A DNA stretch of 27,082 nt from JAVWHX01 sp036639875 (GCA_036639875.1 JAVWHX010000031.1:1-27082); one strand, 5' to 3'. Positions 1 to 7,723 are shown, numbered from the stretch's first letter. Numbers and translations are program-made. The notes: a model not told the origin generated them from the sequence alone.

Positions 1-286
1 CAGCAATAAAAGGATTATCTTCAAGAAAAGACTTATGACAATCATTGCATATGAATCTTCTGCATCTGTAATTGATATAGGTGTTATTTGTGTTGAAGAT
101 AGAATGAGTGATTTTTTTAATCTTGTAATCCTTGATATTTGCATTTAAACTGTCACAGCAGGGACAAGGCTTAATTTTTTTAGTTAAAGTAACATTAATA
201 AAAACATTATTATCAGTTCTTACAATGTTTAAATCTTGAATATCATTAGGTTGTAAACCTAATAAATTTATAGTATCATAATCCAT
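1..286 (-). CDS. ISL3-family transposase, N-terminal part (cut by window edge)
   Basis: Open minus-strand frame from ATG at 286 to the window edge, 95 codons, beginning MDYDTINLLGLQPNDIQDLN. It carries a four-cysteine zinc-ribbon pattern (CPCC near residues 41-44, then C..C near residues 75 and 80 with the motif RCRRFICNDC), which is the N-terminal layout of ISL3/IS204/IS1001-type transposases. The catalytic DDE domain would lie left of the window. A ribosome binding site (AGGAGAG on the minus strand, about 295-301) precedes the ATG. The terminal inverted repeat should lie between 287 and about 387, but I cannot fix it without the other end. Whether the element is intact cannot be judged. Confidence 0.8.
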   Translation of the reverse strand, partial: MDYDTINLLGLQPNDIQDLNIVRTDNNVFINVTLTKKIKPCPCCDSLNANIKDYKIKKITHSIFNTNNTYINYRCRRFICNDCHKSFLEDNPFIA

Positions 287-387
287 GAGTTAAAACTCTC
301 CTTTCGTGTATGGTTGTTTCTGCAAAACTATCATATCATGAAAGGATTTTTTTGATAAAGAAGATAACCCCTTTAAAATTTAGAGAT

Positions 388-434
388 AAAAAAAGGGACA
401 CCCCTCGGAATTGTAGACCGAAGGGTTAACCCCG
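388..434 (-). terminator. Rho-independent terminator of the GGGtGRT operon
   Basis: Read on the minus strand, 18 bases after the GGGtGRT stop codon, a GC-rich imperfect stem (GGGG...CCCTTCGG pairing with CCGAGGGG...CCC, loop of about nine bases) is followed by seven T residues (A-run 388-394 on the plus strand). This is a typical intrinsic terminator. It also separates the operon from the transposase. Confidence 0.8.
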
Positions 435-451
435 CACTAAATTAAATTTCT

Positions 452-1450
452 TTATTTACTAGCTTCTTCGATAGCTACTGCAACTGCAACAGTTGCACCA
501 ACCATAGGGTTATTACCCATACCGATTAATCCCATCATTTCTACGTGAGCAGGAACTGATGAAGAACCAGCGAATTGAGCATCACTGTGCATACGTCCCA
601 TAGTATCAGTCATACCATAAGAAGCAGGTCCAGAACCCATATTGTCAGGATGTAAAGTACGTCCAGTTCCTCCACCTGAAGCAACTGAGAAATATTTCTT
701 ACCTTGTTCAATACATTCTTTTTTATATGTTCCAGCTACTGGATGTTGGAAACGTGTTGGGTTAGTAGAGTTACCAGTGATTGATACGTCTACACCTTCT
801 TTATGCATAATTGCAACACCTTCTCTAACATCATCAGCACCATAGCAGTTTACTTTTGCTCTTGGTCCATCAGAATAAGCAGTAGTTGATAATACTTTTA
901 CTTCACCAGTGAAATAATCAAATAATGTTTCTACATAAGTAAATCCATTGATTCTCGCAATGATTTTAGCAGCATCTTTACCTAAACCATTTAAGATAAC
1001 TCTTAAAGGTTCTTTTCTAACTTTGTTAGCTTTTTCAGCAATCTTAATTGCACCTTCAGCAGCTGCAAAAGATTCATGTCCAGCTAAGAAAGCAAAACAT
1101 GCTGTATTTTCATCTAATAACATAGAACCTAAGTTACCATGTCCTAAACCAACTTTACGATCTTCAGCTACAGATCCAGGAATACAGAATGATTGTAAAC
1201 CAATACCAATTGTTTTAGCAGCATCCATTGCTTTAGTATCTCCGTTTTTAATTGCCATTGCAGCACCTACAGTATAAGCCCAGCAAGCATTTTCAAAACA
1301 GATTGGTTGTGTTGATTTTACGATTTCGTAAACATCAATACCTTTTTCATCACAAATTGCTTTTGCTTCTTCAATAGATTTGATATCAAATTTAGCTAAA
1401 GCAGCGTTAATTTGATCAATTCTACGATCATAACTTTCAAATAATGCCAT
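452..1450 (-). CDS. GGGtGRT protein
   Basis: A 332-residue protein with the family's name-giving motif GGGTGRT at residues 259-265, followed by a Gly/Met-rich C-terminus (SGPASYGMTDTMGRMH, then MMGLIGMGNNP). The family is conserved in anaerobic Firmicutes and some other anaerobes, and its biochemical function is not established to my knowledge. No signal peptide or membrane span is visible, so it should be cytosolic. A GGAGG site lies about 9 bases before the ATG. It is the second gene of a two-gene operon, 15 bases after the NifU-like gene. That recurring neighbour suggests a link to iron-sulfur chemistry, which is inference from context only. Family identity is secure; role is unknown. Confidence 0.9.
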   Translation of the reverse strand: MALFESYDRRIDQINAALAKFDIKSIEEAKAICDEKGIDVYEIVKSTQPICFENACWAYTVGAAMAIKNGDTKAMDAAKTIGIGLQSFCIPGSVAEDRKVGLGHGNLGSMLLDENTACFAFLAGHESFAAAEGAIKIAEKANKVRKEPLRVILNGLGKDAAKIIARINGFTYVETLFDYFTGEVKVLSTTAYSDGPRAKVNCYGADDVREGVAIMHKEGVDVSITGNSTNPTRFQHPVAGTYKKECIEQGKKYFSVASGGGTGRTLHPDNMGSGPASYGMTDTMGRMHSDAQFAGSSSVPAHVEMMGLIGMGNNPMVGATVAVAVAIEEASK

Positions 1451-1465
1451 ATTAGTTAACCTCCA

Positions 1466-2158
1466 TTAGTCCTTTCTTGGATCGATGTATTTAGCAGCAT
1501 CATTGAATCTACCGTAATTACCAGTTGATTCTTTTAATGCTTCATTAGCATCTTTTCCAGCTTTAATCATATCCATCATTTTACCAAGGCTAATGAATTC
1601 ATAACCGATGATTTCATCGTTAGCATCTAATGCAAGTCTATTTACATAACCTTCAGTTAATTCAAGATATCTAGGTCCTTTTAATTTAGTTGAATAAGAT
1701 GTACCAACCATACTTCTTAGTCCTTTACCTAAATCTTCAAGCCCAGCACCTACAGGAAGTCCTCCTTCAGAGAAAGCTGATTGAGTACGTCCATAAACGA
1801 TTTGTAAGAATAATTCTCTCATTGCTGTATTAATAGCGTCACAAACTAAGTCAGTATTTAAACCTTCTAATAAAGTTTTACCAACTAATGCTTCTGAAGC
1901 AATAGCAGCTGAATGAGTCATACCTGAACATCCAATTGTTTCAATTAAAGCTTCTTCAATAATTCCTTCTTTAACATTTAAAGATAATTTACATGCACCT
2001 TGTTGTGGAGCACACCAACCAACACCATGTGTTAATCCTGAAATATCTTTAATTTCTTTTGAATATACCCATTTTCCTTCTTGAGGAATTGGAGCACACC
2101 CATGATCTGCACCACGTGTTACGCATTGCATTTCTTCTACTTCGTGTGAATAAATCAT
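1466..2158 (-). CDS. NifU-like iron-sulfur cluster scaffold protein
   Basis: 230 residues starting MIYSHEVEEMQC. I chose the ATG at 2158 over the one at 2176 because an AAAGGAGT ribosome binding site lies inside the longer frame, 7-8 bases before 2158. The central part matches the NifU/IscU N-terminal fold: the segment IGCSGMTHSAAIASEAL corresponds to the conserved GC...A..S region. Further cysteines (MQC, HGCAP, GWCAP, GACKL) could bind a cluster or metal. The protein is longer than IscU (about 130 residues), with a C-terminal extension. It is annotated in related genomes as an iron-sulfur cluster assembly scaffold next to GGGtGRT genes, and no cysteine desulfurase is nearby. It is the first gene of the operon from the promoter at 2255-2283. 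Confidence 0.85.
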   Translation of the reverse strand: MIYSHEVEEMQCVTRGADHGCAPIPQEGKWVYSKEIKDISGLTHGVGWCAPQQGACKLSLNVKEGIIEEALIETIGCSGMTHSAAIASEALVGKTLLEGLNTDLVCDAINTAMRELFLQIVYGRTQSAFSEGGLPVGAGLEDLGKGLRSMVGTSYSTKLKGPRYLELTEGYVNRLALDANDEIIGYEFISLGKMMDMIKAGKDANEALKESTGNYGRFNDAAKYIDPRKD

Positions 2159-2181
2159 TTTTTTTACTCCTTTCATTTTTT

Positions 2182-2195
2182 GAAATGATCATTTC
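2182..2195. promoter_or_regulatory. 14-bp perfect palindrome in the 5' leader of the NifU-like/GGGtGRT operon
   Basis: GAAATGATCATTTC is a perfect 14-bp palindrome in the untranslated leader, about 24 bases before the NifU-like start codon. It could be an operator, or a chance AT-rich palindrome. No regulator is assigned. Confidence 0.35.
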
Positions 2196-2230
2196 TATGA
2201 TAGGAAAAAACTACGTTTTTCTCCTTCTTT

Positions 2231-2248
2231 AGGTGAAGGAATTCACCT
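2231..2248. promoter_or_regulatory. Inverted repeat at the transcription start of the NifU-like/GGGtGRT operon
   Basis: AGGTGAA-GGAA-TTCACCT: 7-bp perfect arms around a 4-base spacer, lying seven bases downstream of the -10 box and so about +1 to +18. The position suits a repressor operator or a 5'-end hairpin that stabilises the mRNA. The regulator is unknown. Confidence 0.5.
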
Positions 2249-2254
2249 AATGAG

Positions 2255-2283
2255 ATTATAAGGCAATTAGTGAGTAAAGTCAA
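2255..2283 (-). promoter_or_regulatory. Sigma-A promoter of the NifU-like/GGGtGRT operon
   Basis: On the minus strand, TTGACT (2278-2283) and TATAAT (2255-2260) are separated by exactly 17 bases. This is the best consensus promoter in the window and suggests strong, housekeeping-type expression. Expected start point is near 2248. Confidence 0.85.
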
Positions 2284-2365
2284 TGAAGTGATAAGGGAAT
2301 AGAAAGAAAAATGTAGAACACTCTGTAAAAAATTCAATGTTAAAAAAGAAAAAAATATCTCAATA

Positions 2366-2374
2366 TGTTATAAT
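2366..2374 (+). promoter_or_regulatory. Extended -10 promoter of the capA-HAD operon
   Basis: TGTTATAAT, an extended -10 element (TGnTATAAT) 23 bases before the CapA start codon. No good -35 box is visible at 17 bases upstream (AT-only sequence). It is divergent from the GGGtGRT operon promoter. Confidence 0.55.
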
Positions 2375-2397
2375 GGTAAAAAATGGGGGATGTTGAG

Positions 2398-3426
2398 ATG
2401 AAAACTATAAAAATATTATTAGGATTATCATTTGTTATGTTATGTTGTAGTTGTGCGAGTCCAAAGGAGAAGGAACCAATTGATCAAATAGAAGAACCAG
2501 TTATAAAAGAAGAATCTGTTCAATCTTCAATAACATTAAGTTTTGTAGGTGATATGACTTTAGGGAATTATGCTGGACAAACAATGGATGGTTCTTTTGA
2601 TGCGGAATATCAGGCTCAATCAAAAAATAGTGATTATTTTTTAAAGAATGTCAAATCAATATTTGATAAGGATGATTTAACAGTTGCTAATTTAGAAGGT
2701 CCGCTTACGAACGCAACCTCTCATGCAGAGAAACAATTTGCATTTAAAGGAAAGCCTGAGTATGTTAATATATTAAAAAATGGTGGAGTTGATATTGTTA
2801 CACTTGCTAATAATCATTCACAGGATTATTTTACAACTGGAATGAATGATACAAAAGCAACTCTTGATAAAAACAATATAGATTATTTTGGTTTAGGAAA
2901 AGTAACCAAAGTTGAAGTTAAAGATAAAACTTTTGGGTTTTTAAGTTATTCTTTTGCAAGTAATTATTCATTTCCTGATACATTAAGGCAACAAGTTGAA
3001 ACAGATGTCAAAGCATTAAAGAAAGATGTTGATATTGTAGTTGTTTATTATCATTGGGGAATTGAAAGAGAAACTTCACCATTAAAAACACAAAGAACTC
3101 TAGGACAACAAACAATTGATTATGGAGCTGATTTGGTGATCGGTTCACATCCTCATGTCTTACAAGGAATTGAAACATATAAAGGAAAGAAGATTGTTTA
3201 TAGTTTAAGTAATTTCTGTTTTGGAGGAAATAAAAATCCTGGAGATAAAGATTCAATGATATATCAATATACGTTTCATTTTGATGGAGATACATTAACA
3301 AGTACATCTGATAAGATTATTCCAGTATTAATATCTTCTTCAACAACTAGAAATAATTATCAACCAACTCTTGCTAGTGGAAAAGATAAAGAAAGAATAT
3401 TAAAGAAAGTTAATGAAGTTAAGTAA
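2398..3426 (+). CDS. CapA-family lipoprotein (PGA_cap metallophosphatase-like)
   Basis: 342 residues. The ATG at 2398 is preferred over 2383 because GGGG sits 9-13 bases upstream and the protein then opens with a classic lipoprotein signal: KTIK, a hydrophobic stretch, and a probable lipidated Cys19 in LCCSCAS. The CapA/PgsA domain covers about residues 45-330. Its calcineurin-like motifs are visible: FVGDMTLG (49-56), NLEGPLT, LANNHSQDY, YYHWG and GSHPHVLQG, then YSLSNF. CapA homologues belong to poly-gamma-glutamate capsule systems, but no PgsB/C/D partners are seen here. It is therefore a stand-alone CapA-like surface protein whose substrate is unknown. It is cotranscribed with the HAD gene 22 bases downstream. 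Confidence 0.88.
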   Translation: MKTIKILLGLSFVMLCCSCASPKEKEPIDQIEEPVIKEESVQSSITLSFVGDMTLGNYAGQTMDGSFDAEYQAQSKNSDYFLKNVKSIFDKDDLTVANLEGPLTNATSHAEKQFAFKGKPEYVNILKNGGVDIVTLANNHSQDYFTTGMNDTKATLDKNNIDYFGLGKVTKVEVKDKTFGFLSYSFASNYSFPDTLRQQVETDVKALKKDVDIVVVYYHWGIERETSPLKTQRTLGQQTIDYGADLVIGSHPHVLQGIETYKGKKIVYSLSNFCFGGNKNPGDKDSMIYQYTFHFDGDTLTSTSDKIIPVLISSSTTRNNYQPTLASGKDKERILKKVNEVK

Positions 3427-3448
3427 TGATTTTATAGGAGGAACATAA

Positions 3449-4309
3449 ATGTTTAAATTAATAGTTAGTGATATGGATGGAACATTATTAGATGAACAAT
3501 CATGTATATCAAAGAAAAATAGAGAAGCTATTCATCGTTTAAAAGAACATCATATAGAATTTGCTATCGCATCAGGTAGAGATTTTGAAGGGGTTCATTC
3601 TTTGATAGATCCTTTTGGTATTCAGTGTGATGCTATTTTAGGTAATGGAGCACAATATATAGATAAAGATGGAAAAATTATTTTAAGTTGTTATATGAAT
3701 AAAAAAGTATTAAAAGATGTTATAGGTATCTTTGAAAATGATCATATTCCATTTATGATTTTTACTACTCAAGGTTTTTATACAACTCAAGAACCTGATT
3801 TTGTAAAAGAATCATTTATTACAAGAAATATTATAAGATTTAATATCGATGAAAAAGAATATGAAAAAGGGGGAAAACGTGAGTTTGTTCCTTGTAATCT
3901 CTTAAAGAAGATAACTGATATGGATAAGTTTTTAAATAGTGATTTAGAAATTATAAAAGTCGAAGCATTTTCTTTAGAACCAAAAGAAATTATAATTGCT
4001 AAAGATAAGTTGGCTTCTGTTCAAGAAATCTCTTATTTATCATCATTTGATGATAATGTAGAAGTAACAAATGAAAACGCTCAAAAAGGATTAATATTAG
4101 AAAAAGTTATCGAACTTAAAGGTATAAAAAAAGAAGAAGTTGTTGTGATTGGTGATGGTATGAATGATATTACATTATTTGAACGCTTTCCCTATTCTTT
4201 TGCACCAATGAATGCAGAAAAAGAGATTAAAGAATTAGCATATCGAATTGTTTCATCACATCTAGAAGATGCTGTTGCAGAGGTTATTGAAGAGGTTTTA
4301 AAACAATAA
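3449..4309 (+). CDS. Cof-type HAD-IIB family phosphatase
   Basis: 286 residues, the usual length for Cof/YidA-like cytosolic sugar-phosphate or nucleotide phosphatases. All four HAD motifs are visible: DMDGTLLD at residues 8-15 (nucleophile Asp8, acid/base Asp10), ASGR (motif II), the lysine in NAQKGLILEKV (motif III) and GDGMND (motif IV). A C2-type cap lies between motifs II and III. GGAGGAA precedes the start. It is the second gene of the operon begun by the CapA gene. The substrate cannot be read from sequence. No clear intrinsic terminator follows, so some read-through into the regulator operon is possible. Confidence 0.9.
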   Translation: MFKLIVSDMDGTLLDEQSCISKKNREAIHRLKEHHIEFAIASGRDFEGVHSLIDPFGIQCDAILGNGAQYIDKDGKIILSCYMNKKVLKDVIGIFENDHIPFMIFTTQGFYTTQEPDFVKESFITRNIIRFNIDEKEYEKGGKREFVPCNLLKKITDMDKFLNSDLEIIKVEAFSLEPKEIIIAKDKLASVQEISYLSSFDDNVEVTNENAQKGLILEKVIELKGIKKEEVVVIGDGMNDITLFERFPYSFAPMNAEKEIKELAYRIVSSHLEDAVAEVIEEVLKQ

Positions 4310-4316
4310 CCTTTTT

Positions 4317-4364
4317 ATATATTAAGAATTTCTTAATATATTCACATGAATATTGTATTATAAT
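4317..4364 (+). promoter_or_regulatory. Promoter and inverted-repeat regulator box of the VanRS-like operon
   Basis: ATATATTAAGAA-T-TTCTTAATATAT (4317-4341) is a perfect 12-bp inverted repeat containing the heptamer TTCTTAA at 4330-4336. A TATAAT -10 box lies at 4359-4364, 29 bases after the heptamer start. Exactly the same heptamer-to-(-10) distance occurs before the C39 peptidase gene. No -35 consensus is present, as expected of a promoter activated by an OmpR-type regulator. I infer autoregulation by the response regulator. Confidence 0.65.
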
Positions 4365-4386
4365 GGAGAAAAAGGGGAGAAATATT

Positions 4387-5064
4387 ATGAATATACTGGT
4401 TGTTGATGATGAAAAAGAAATTGCCGATTTATTAGAAGTGTACTTAAAAAATGAGGGATATGATGTTTATAAGTTTTATAATGGTACAGAGACATTAAAA
4501 TGTGTACAAGAACAAGAAATTGATTTAGCTATCTTAGATTTAATGTTACCAGATATAGATGGTTTAACAATTTGTCAAAAGATTAGAGAAAATCATAATT
4601 TCCCAATTATTATGTTAACTGCTAAAGAAACAGAGATTGATAAAATCACTGGTTTAACAATGGGTGCAGATGACTATGTGACAAAGCCATTTCGTCCATT
4701 AGAACTCATTGCAAGAGTAAAAGCCCAACTCCGTCGTTATAATTCATATACTCCAAAACAAACATCAAATATCACCATTGGAGCTTTGACGATAGATAAA
4801 GATAATCATGAATGTTTATTAAATAATGAAAAATTAACATTAACTCCTACAGAATTCTCAATTCTTTATTTACTTTGTGAAAACAAAGGAAAGGTTGTTA
4901 CTGTTGATCAAATCTTCCAAGATTTATGGGGAGAAAAGTATTATACATCTAATAGTAGTTCAGTTATGGTCCATATTAGACACTTACGTGAAAAAATGAA
5001 TGACTCAGCAGACAATCCAAAATATATACAAACAGTATGGGGAGTAGGTTATAAAATTGGCTAA
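4387..5064 (+). CDS. OmpR/VanR-type response regulator
   Basis: 225 residues. The ATG at 4387 is chosen because AAAGGGGAG lies 7-8 bases upstream, while the in-frame ATG at 4363 overlaps the -10 box. The receiver domain (1-115) has the acidic pair Asp7/Asp8, phosphoacceptor Asp51 in LDLMLPDIDG, Thr78 and Lys100 in KPFRP. A winged-helix Trans_reg_C domain (about 133-225) ends in the usual YIQTVWGVGYKIG. The combination with the following kinase resembles VanR/VanS. It overlaps the kinase gene by 8 bases, indicating translational coupling. It probably binds the TTCTTAA boxes at 4330 and 6162-6179 (inference). Confidence 0.93.
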   Translation: MNILVVDDEKEIADLLEVYLKNEGYDVYKFYNGTETLKCVQEQEIDLAILDLMLPDIDGLTICQKIRENHNFPIIMLTAKETEIDKITGLTMGADDYVTKPFRPLELIARVKAQLRRYNSYTPKQTSNITIGALTIDKDNHECLLNNEKLTLTPTEFSILYLLCENKGKVVTVDQIFQDLWGEKYYTSNSSSVMVHIRHLREKMNDSADNPKYIQTVWGVGYKIG

Positions 5065-6157
5065 AGATTATACAAGAAAATTTCAGATAGAAATCATTAA
5101 AAAGCATTTTATTATTGGAAGTATTTCTGCTGTTGTGTTGTTAATGTTTTTCTTTTTTATAGATACTTTTTATAATGGTGCAGCGATTAACTTTATTCAA
5201 AAGTTATTTGGACATGATTTTGCTTTCTATATATTAAGAAATCAACAAGTTGCTATTATTATTGCTTTATTAATCTTTTTATTAATCAATTTCTTAGTTG
5301 TAGAAATCTATGCCCTTCAAAAGATATCAAATGTTTTTTCACAAATGAAAATACTATTTAGAAAAGATAACAAAAGAATATTATTAGATGATTCTTTAAA
5401 AGAATTAGAAGATGATTTTAATGCATTAAAACAAGAAAGTTTAGAGAATGAAAGAAAAGCTATCAAAGAATCACAGCATAAAATAGATATGATTGCTTAT
5501 CTTGCTCATGATATAAAAACGCCTTTAGCATCAGTCATTGGTTATTTAAATCTATTAGAAGAATCTGAAGAATTATCACAAGATATGCAAAAACAATATA
5601 CACATTTAACGTTAGAAAAAGCATATCGTTTAGAAAAACTCATTAATGAATTTTTTGATATAGCAAAACTTAACCAAACGGATAATCCTTTAAACAAAGA
5701 AGATATTCATCTTCACTATTTATTACAACAAATGAAAGAAGAATTCTATCCCATTACAACTCAAAAAAATCAAACAATAGAAATTGATGTCGATCCAAAC
5801 TTTCTTATTTATGCTGATGCTAATAAAATAGCAAGAGTCTTTAATAATATCTTAAAGAATGCTTTTTATTATGGTTATGAAGATACACCTATTCATGTTC
5901 AATCTTTTCAAGATCATTTATATACACATATTATTTTTATAAATCAGGGACCAACAATACCACAAGCTAAAATTGATAAAATCTTTGAACAATTTTATCG
6001 TTTAGATGAATCACGTTCTTCTCAAACAGGAGGTAGTGGTTTAGGTCTCTCTATCGCAAAAATGATTGTTCAACAACATCAAGGTTTTATTAAAGTCAAA
6101 AGCGAAGATAATCTAACAAGTTTTGATGTTATGATACCTATTCATATATCACTTTAA
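5057..6157 (+). CDS. VanS-like membrane sensor histidine kinase
   Basis: 366 residues. The only well-placed start is a TTG at 5057, 8 bases inside the end of the regulator gene, with GGAGTAGG upstream; TTG starts in overlapping kinase genes are common. Two membrane segments (about 18-38 and 64-86) flank a short extracytoplasmic loop of about 25 residues, too small for a classic ligand-binding domain. Then come the H-box YLAHDIKTPLASVIGYL with His151, the N-box NNILKNAFYYG (262-272) and the G-box GGSGLGLSIAK (324-334). The H-box and layout match VanS-type kinases. No vanH/A/X or vanY genes are nearby, so it should not be called a vancomycin-resistance gene. The output gene appears to be the C39 peptidase. 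Confidence 0.9.
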   Translation: MAKDYTRKFQIEIIKKHFIIGSISAVVLLMFFFFIDTFYNGAAINFIQKLFGHDFAFYILRNQQVAIIIALLIFLLINFLVVEIYALQKISNVFSQMKILFRKDNKRILLDDSLKELEDDFNALKQESLENERKAIKESQHKIDMIAYLAHDIKTPLASVIGYLNLLEESEELSQDMQKQYTHLTLEKAYRLEKLINEFFDIAKLNQTDNPLNKEDIHLHYLLQQMKEEFYPITTQKNQTIEIDVDPNFLIYADANKIARVFNNILKNAFYYGYEDTPIHVQSFQDHLYTHIIFINQGPTIPQAKIDKIFEQFYRLDESRSSQTGGSGLGLSIAKMIVQQHQGFIKVKSEDNLTSFDVMIPIHISL

Positions 6158-6158
6158 G

Positions 6159-6207
6159 GAATTCTTAAAGAATTCTTAAAAATATTTCATTTTCTTTTCT
6201 TTATACT
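6159..6207 (+). promoter_or_regulatory. Tandem response-regulator boxes and -10 of the C39 peptidase gene
   Basis: Two exact 11-bp direct repeats, GAATTCTTAAA at 6159-6169 and again at 6170-6180, start two bases after the kinase stop codon. An 11-bp period is one DNA turn and is typical of dimeric OmpR/PhoB-class regulators. A TATACT -10 box is at 6202-6207; the second TTCTTAA (6173) starts 29 bases before it, the same spacing as before the regulator gene. There is no -35 consensus. This gives the peptidase its own, probably regulator-dependent, promoter. Confidence 0.7.
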
Positions 6208-6228
6208 AAAGGTGTGGAGGGAAAGTTT

Positions 6229-6990
6229 ATGAAAAAGAAACTTATTATTATCGCACTTATTATTATTCCAATGTGTATTGTTGCTTTAGATTACTTTGTT
6301 TTTGCTGAACATGATGAACCTGTTGTTGTTGATTCATCATATGATACAAGTGATAATTGGCAATACATACAAACACATAAAGATGAATATCCTACATCAT
6401 TATTAGAACTTGCATTACGTAATAAAGAAACAATTCCTTTTGTTGCACATTATTTAGATAAAAAAGATAAAAAAACATCTATGAATATATCAAAAGAATT
6501 AAAGAGTCAAACAATTCCATTGTTTCTACAATGGGATGAAAGATGGGGTTATAAAGATTATGGGGATGATATCATGGCGATTAATGGTTGTGGACCAACA
6601 TGTTTATCAATGGTTGTCAGCTATCTTACAAAGAACCCTGCTTATCACCCATATAAAATAGCTCAGTTTGCATTAGAAAATGGCTATGTTGTCAATTCTC
6701 AAACAAGTTGGGATTTAATGCGAGAAGGGGTAAAATCATTTGGTATAAACGTCCAAGAATTATCATTAAGTGAAGATTTGATAATTAAGAATCTTGAACA
6801 AGGAAACCCTATTATATGTAGTATGTCTAAAGGTATCTTTACAACAACTGGTCATTTTATAGTTTTAAAAGAATATAAAGATGGATTAATCTATGTTAAT
6901 GATCCAAATAGTCAATCTTTAAGTCAAAGAGGTTATACGTTTAAAGAAATTCAATATCAAATTAAAAATCTATGGGTATATAGTTTATAG
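6229..6990 (+). CDS. Membrane-anchored C39-like (Peptidase_C39_2) cysteine peptidase
   Basis: 253 residues from the ATG at 6229, eight bases after GTGGAGGG. An N-terminal membrane anchor or uncleaved signal spans residues 4-24, so the catalytic part should be outside the cell. The domain at about 95-250 fits Peptidase_C39_2: IPLFLQWDERWGY, NGCGPTCLSM with catalytic Cys121, TTGHFIVL with His209 and VNDPNS with Asp225. In this family such proteins are secreted or surface hydrolases of unknown substrate. There is no ABC exporter fusion, so it is not a bacteriocin leader-processing transporter. It follows the VanRS-like pair, has regulator boxes in front, and is closed by a strong terminator. It is probably the main output of that system, perhaps acting on the wall or on surface peptides. 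Confidence 0.85.
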   Translation: MKKKLIIIALIIIPMCIVALDYFVFAEHDEPVVVDSSYDTSDNWQYIQTHKDEYPTSLLELALRNKETIPFVAHYLDKKDKKTSMNISKELKSQTIPLFLQWDERWGYKDYGDDIMAINGCGPTCLSMVVSYLTKNPAYHPYKIAQFALENGYVVNSQTSWDLMREGVKSFGINVQELSLSEDLIIKNLEQGNPIICSMSKGIFTTTGHFIVLKEYKDGLIYVNDPNSQSLSQRGYTFKEIQYQIKNLWVYSL

Positions 6991-7017
6991 GAAGAGTCAA
7001 TATAACTCTTCTTTTTT
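6991..7017 (+). terminator. Rho-independent terminator after the C39 peptidase gene
   Basis: GAAGAGT-CAATATA-ACTCTTC followed by six T residues; perfect 7-bp stem immediately after the stop codon. Confidence 0.85.
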
Positions 7018-7029
7018 ATTTGTTGTTTA

Positions 7030-7038
7030 TGATACAAT
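7030..7038 (+). promoter_or_regulatory. Extended -10 promoter of the second TCS/ABC operon
   Basis: TGATACAAT, an extended -10 element (TGnTAcAAT) 22 bases before the regulator start. No convincing -35 box is seen. Confidence 0.5.
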
Positions 7039-7060
7039 AAAGAAAGAGAAGGTGGATATA

Positions 7061-7723
7061 ATGATATTAATTGTTGAAGATGATATAGAAATACAAAGAA
7101 GTCTTAAAGAGTTATTAGAAATAAAGAACTACGATGTGATTCAATCTTATAATACAAAAGATGCTATTGCGTTATTAGAAAAAGAAATTGAATTGATTAT
7201 TATTGATATACAGTTACCTGATGTTAATGGTATTTCATTATGCCAAAAAATAAGAGAAACAAACCAAGTACCCATTATATTTTTAACTGCTAGAAATGAT
7301 GAAACAACAATTGTAGAAGCATTAAATGCAGGTGGAGATGATTATATTGCTAAGCCTTTTAGAGCAAATGAATTATTAGCAAGAATACACTCTATTTCTA
7401 GAAGAATTATAAAAGATAAAAATATTATGGAAACATGTGATTTGATTATAGATACAAAGAAATATCATGTTTTTAAGAATAATCAAGAAATTATATTGAG
7501 TTCAATTGGTTATGAAATATTATTTTTGATTTCTTCTCAGCAAGGAAAAGTCATAACAAGAGAGAGAATGATTGAATTTATTGAAGAGAAAACTGGAAAT
7601 TATATTGAGGATAATACTGTTTCAGTTCATATGAAAAGATTAAGAGAGAAGATAGGGACATATCAAGATAAGGAATATATTGAGACAGTAAGGGGGATTG
7701 GATATCGATGGATAAACATGTAA
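7061..7723 (+). CDS. OmpR-family response regulator (of TCS-ABC module)
   Basis: 220 residues starting MILIVEDD; the ATG at 7061 lies six bases after AAGGTGG, whereas the upstream in-frame GTG (7052) is part of that ribosome site. The receiver has Asp6/Asp7-type acidic residues at EDD, phosphoacceptor Asp49 in IIIDIQLPDVNG, Thr76 and Lys98 in AKPF. A winged-helix domain occupies about 125-220 and ends YIETVRGIGYRW. It is followed, with a 16-base overlap, by its histidine kinase and then by an ABC ATPase and permease, so it most likely controls that transporter. No repeat resembling the first system's TTCTTAA box precedes this operon, suggesting separate specificity. Confidence 0.92.
   Translation: MILIVEDDIEIQRSLKELLEIKNYDVIQSYNTKDAIALLEKEIELIIIDIQLPDVNGISLCQKIRETNQVPIIFLTARNDETTIVEALNAGGDDYIAKPFRANELLARIHSISRRIIKDKNIMETCDLIIDTKKYHVFKNNQEIILSSIGYEILFLISSQQGKVITRERMIEFIEEKTGNYIEDNTVSVHMKRLREKIGTYQDKEYIETVRGIGYRWINM

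Noticed and set aside
642..1277. Two plus-strand frames (67 and 109 codons) opposite the GGGtGRT gene
   Set aside because: Antisense shadows of a well-supported conserved gene; no ribosome sites.
4387..6990. Vancomycin-resistance (van) operon
   Set aside because: Only the regulator and kinase resemble VanRS; no ligase, dehydrogenase, dipeptidase or carboxypeptidase genes are present.
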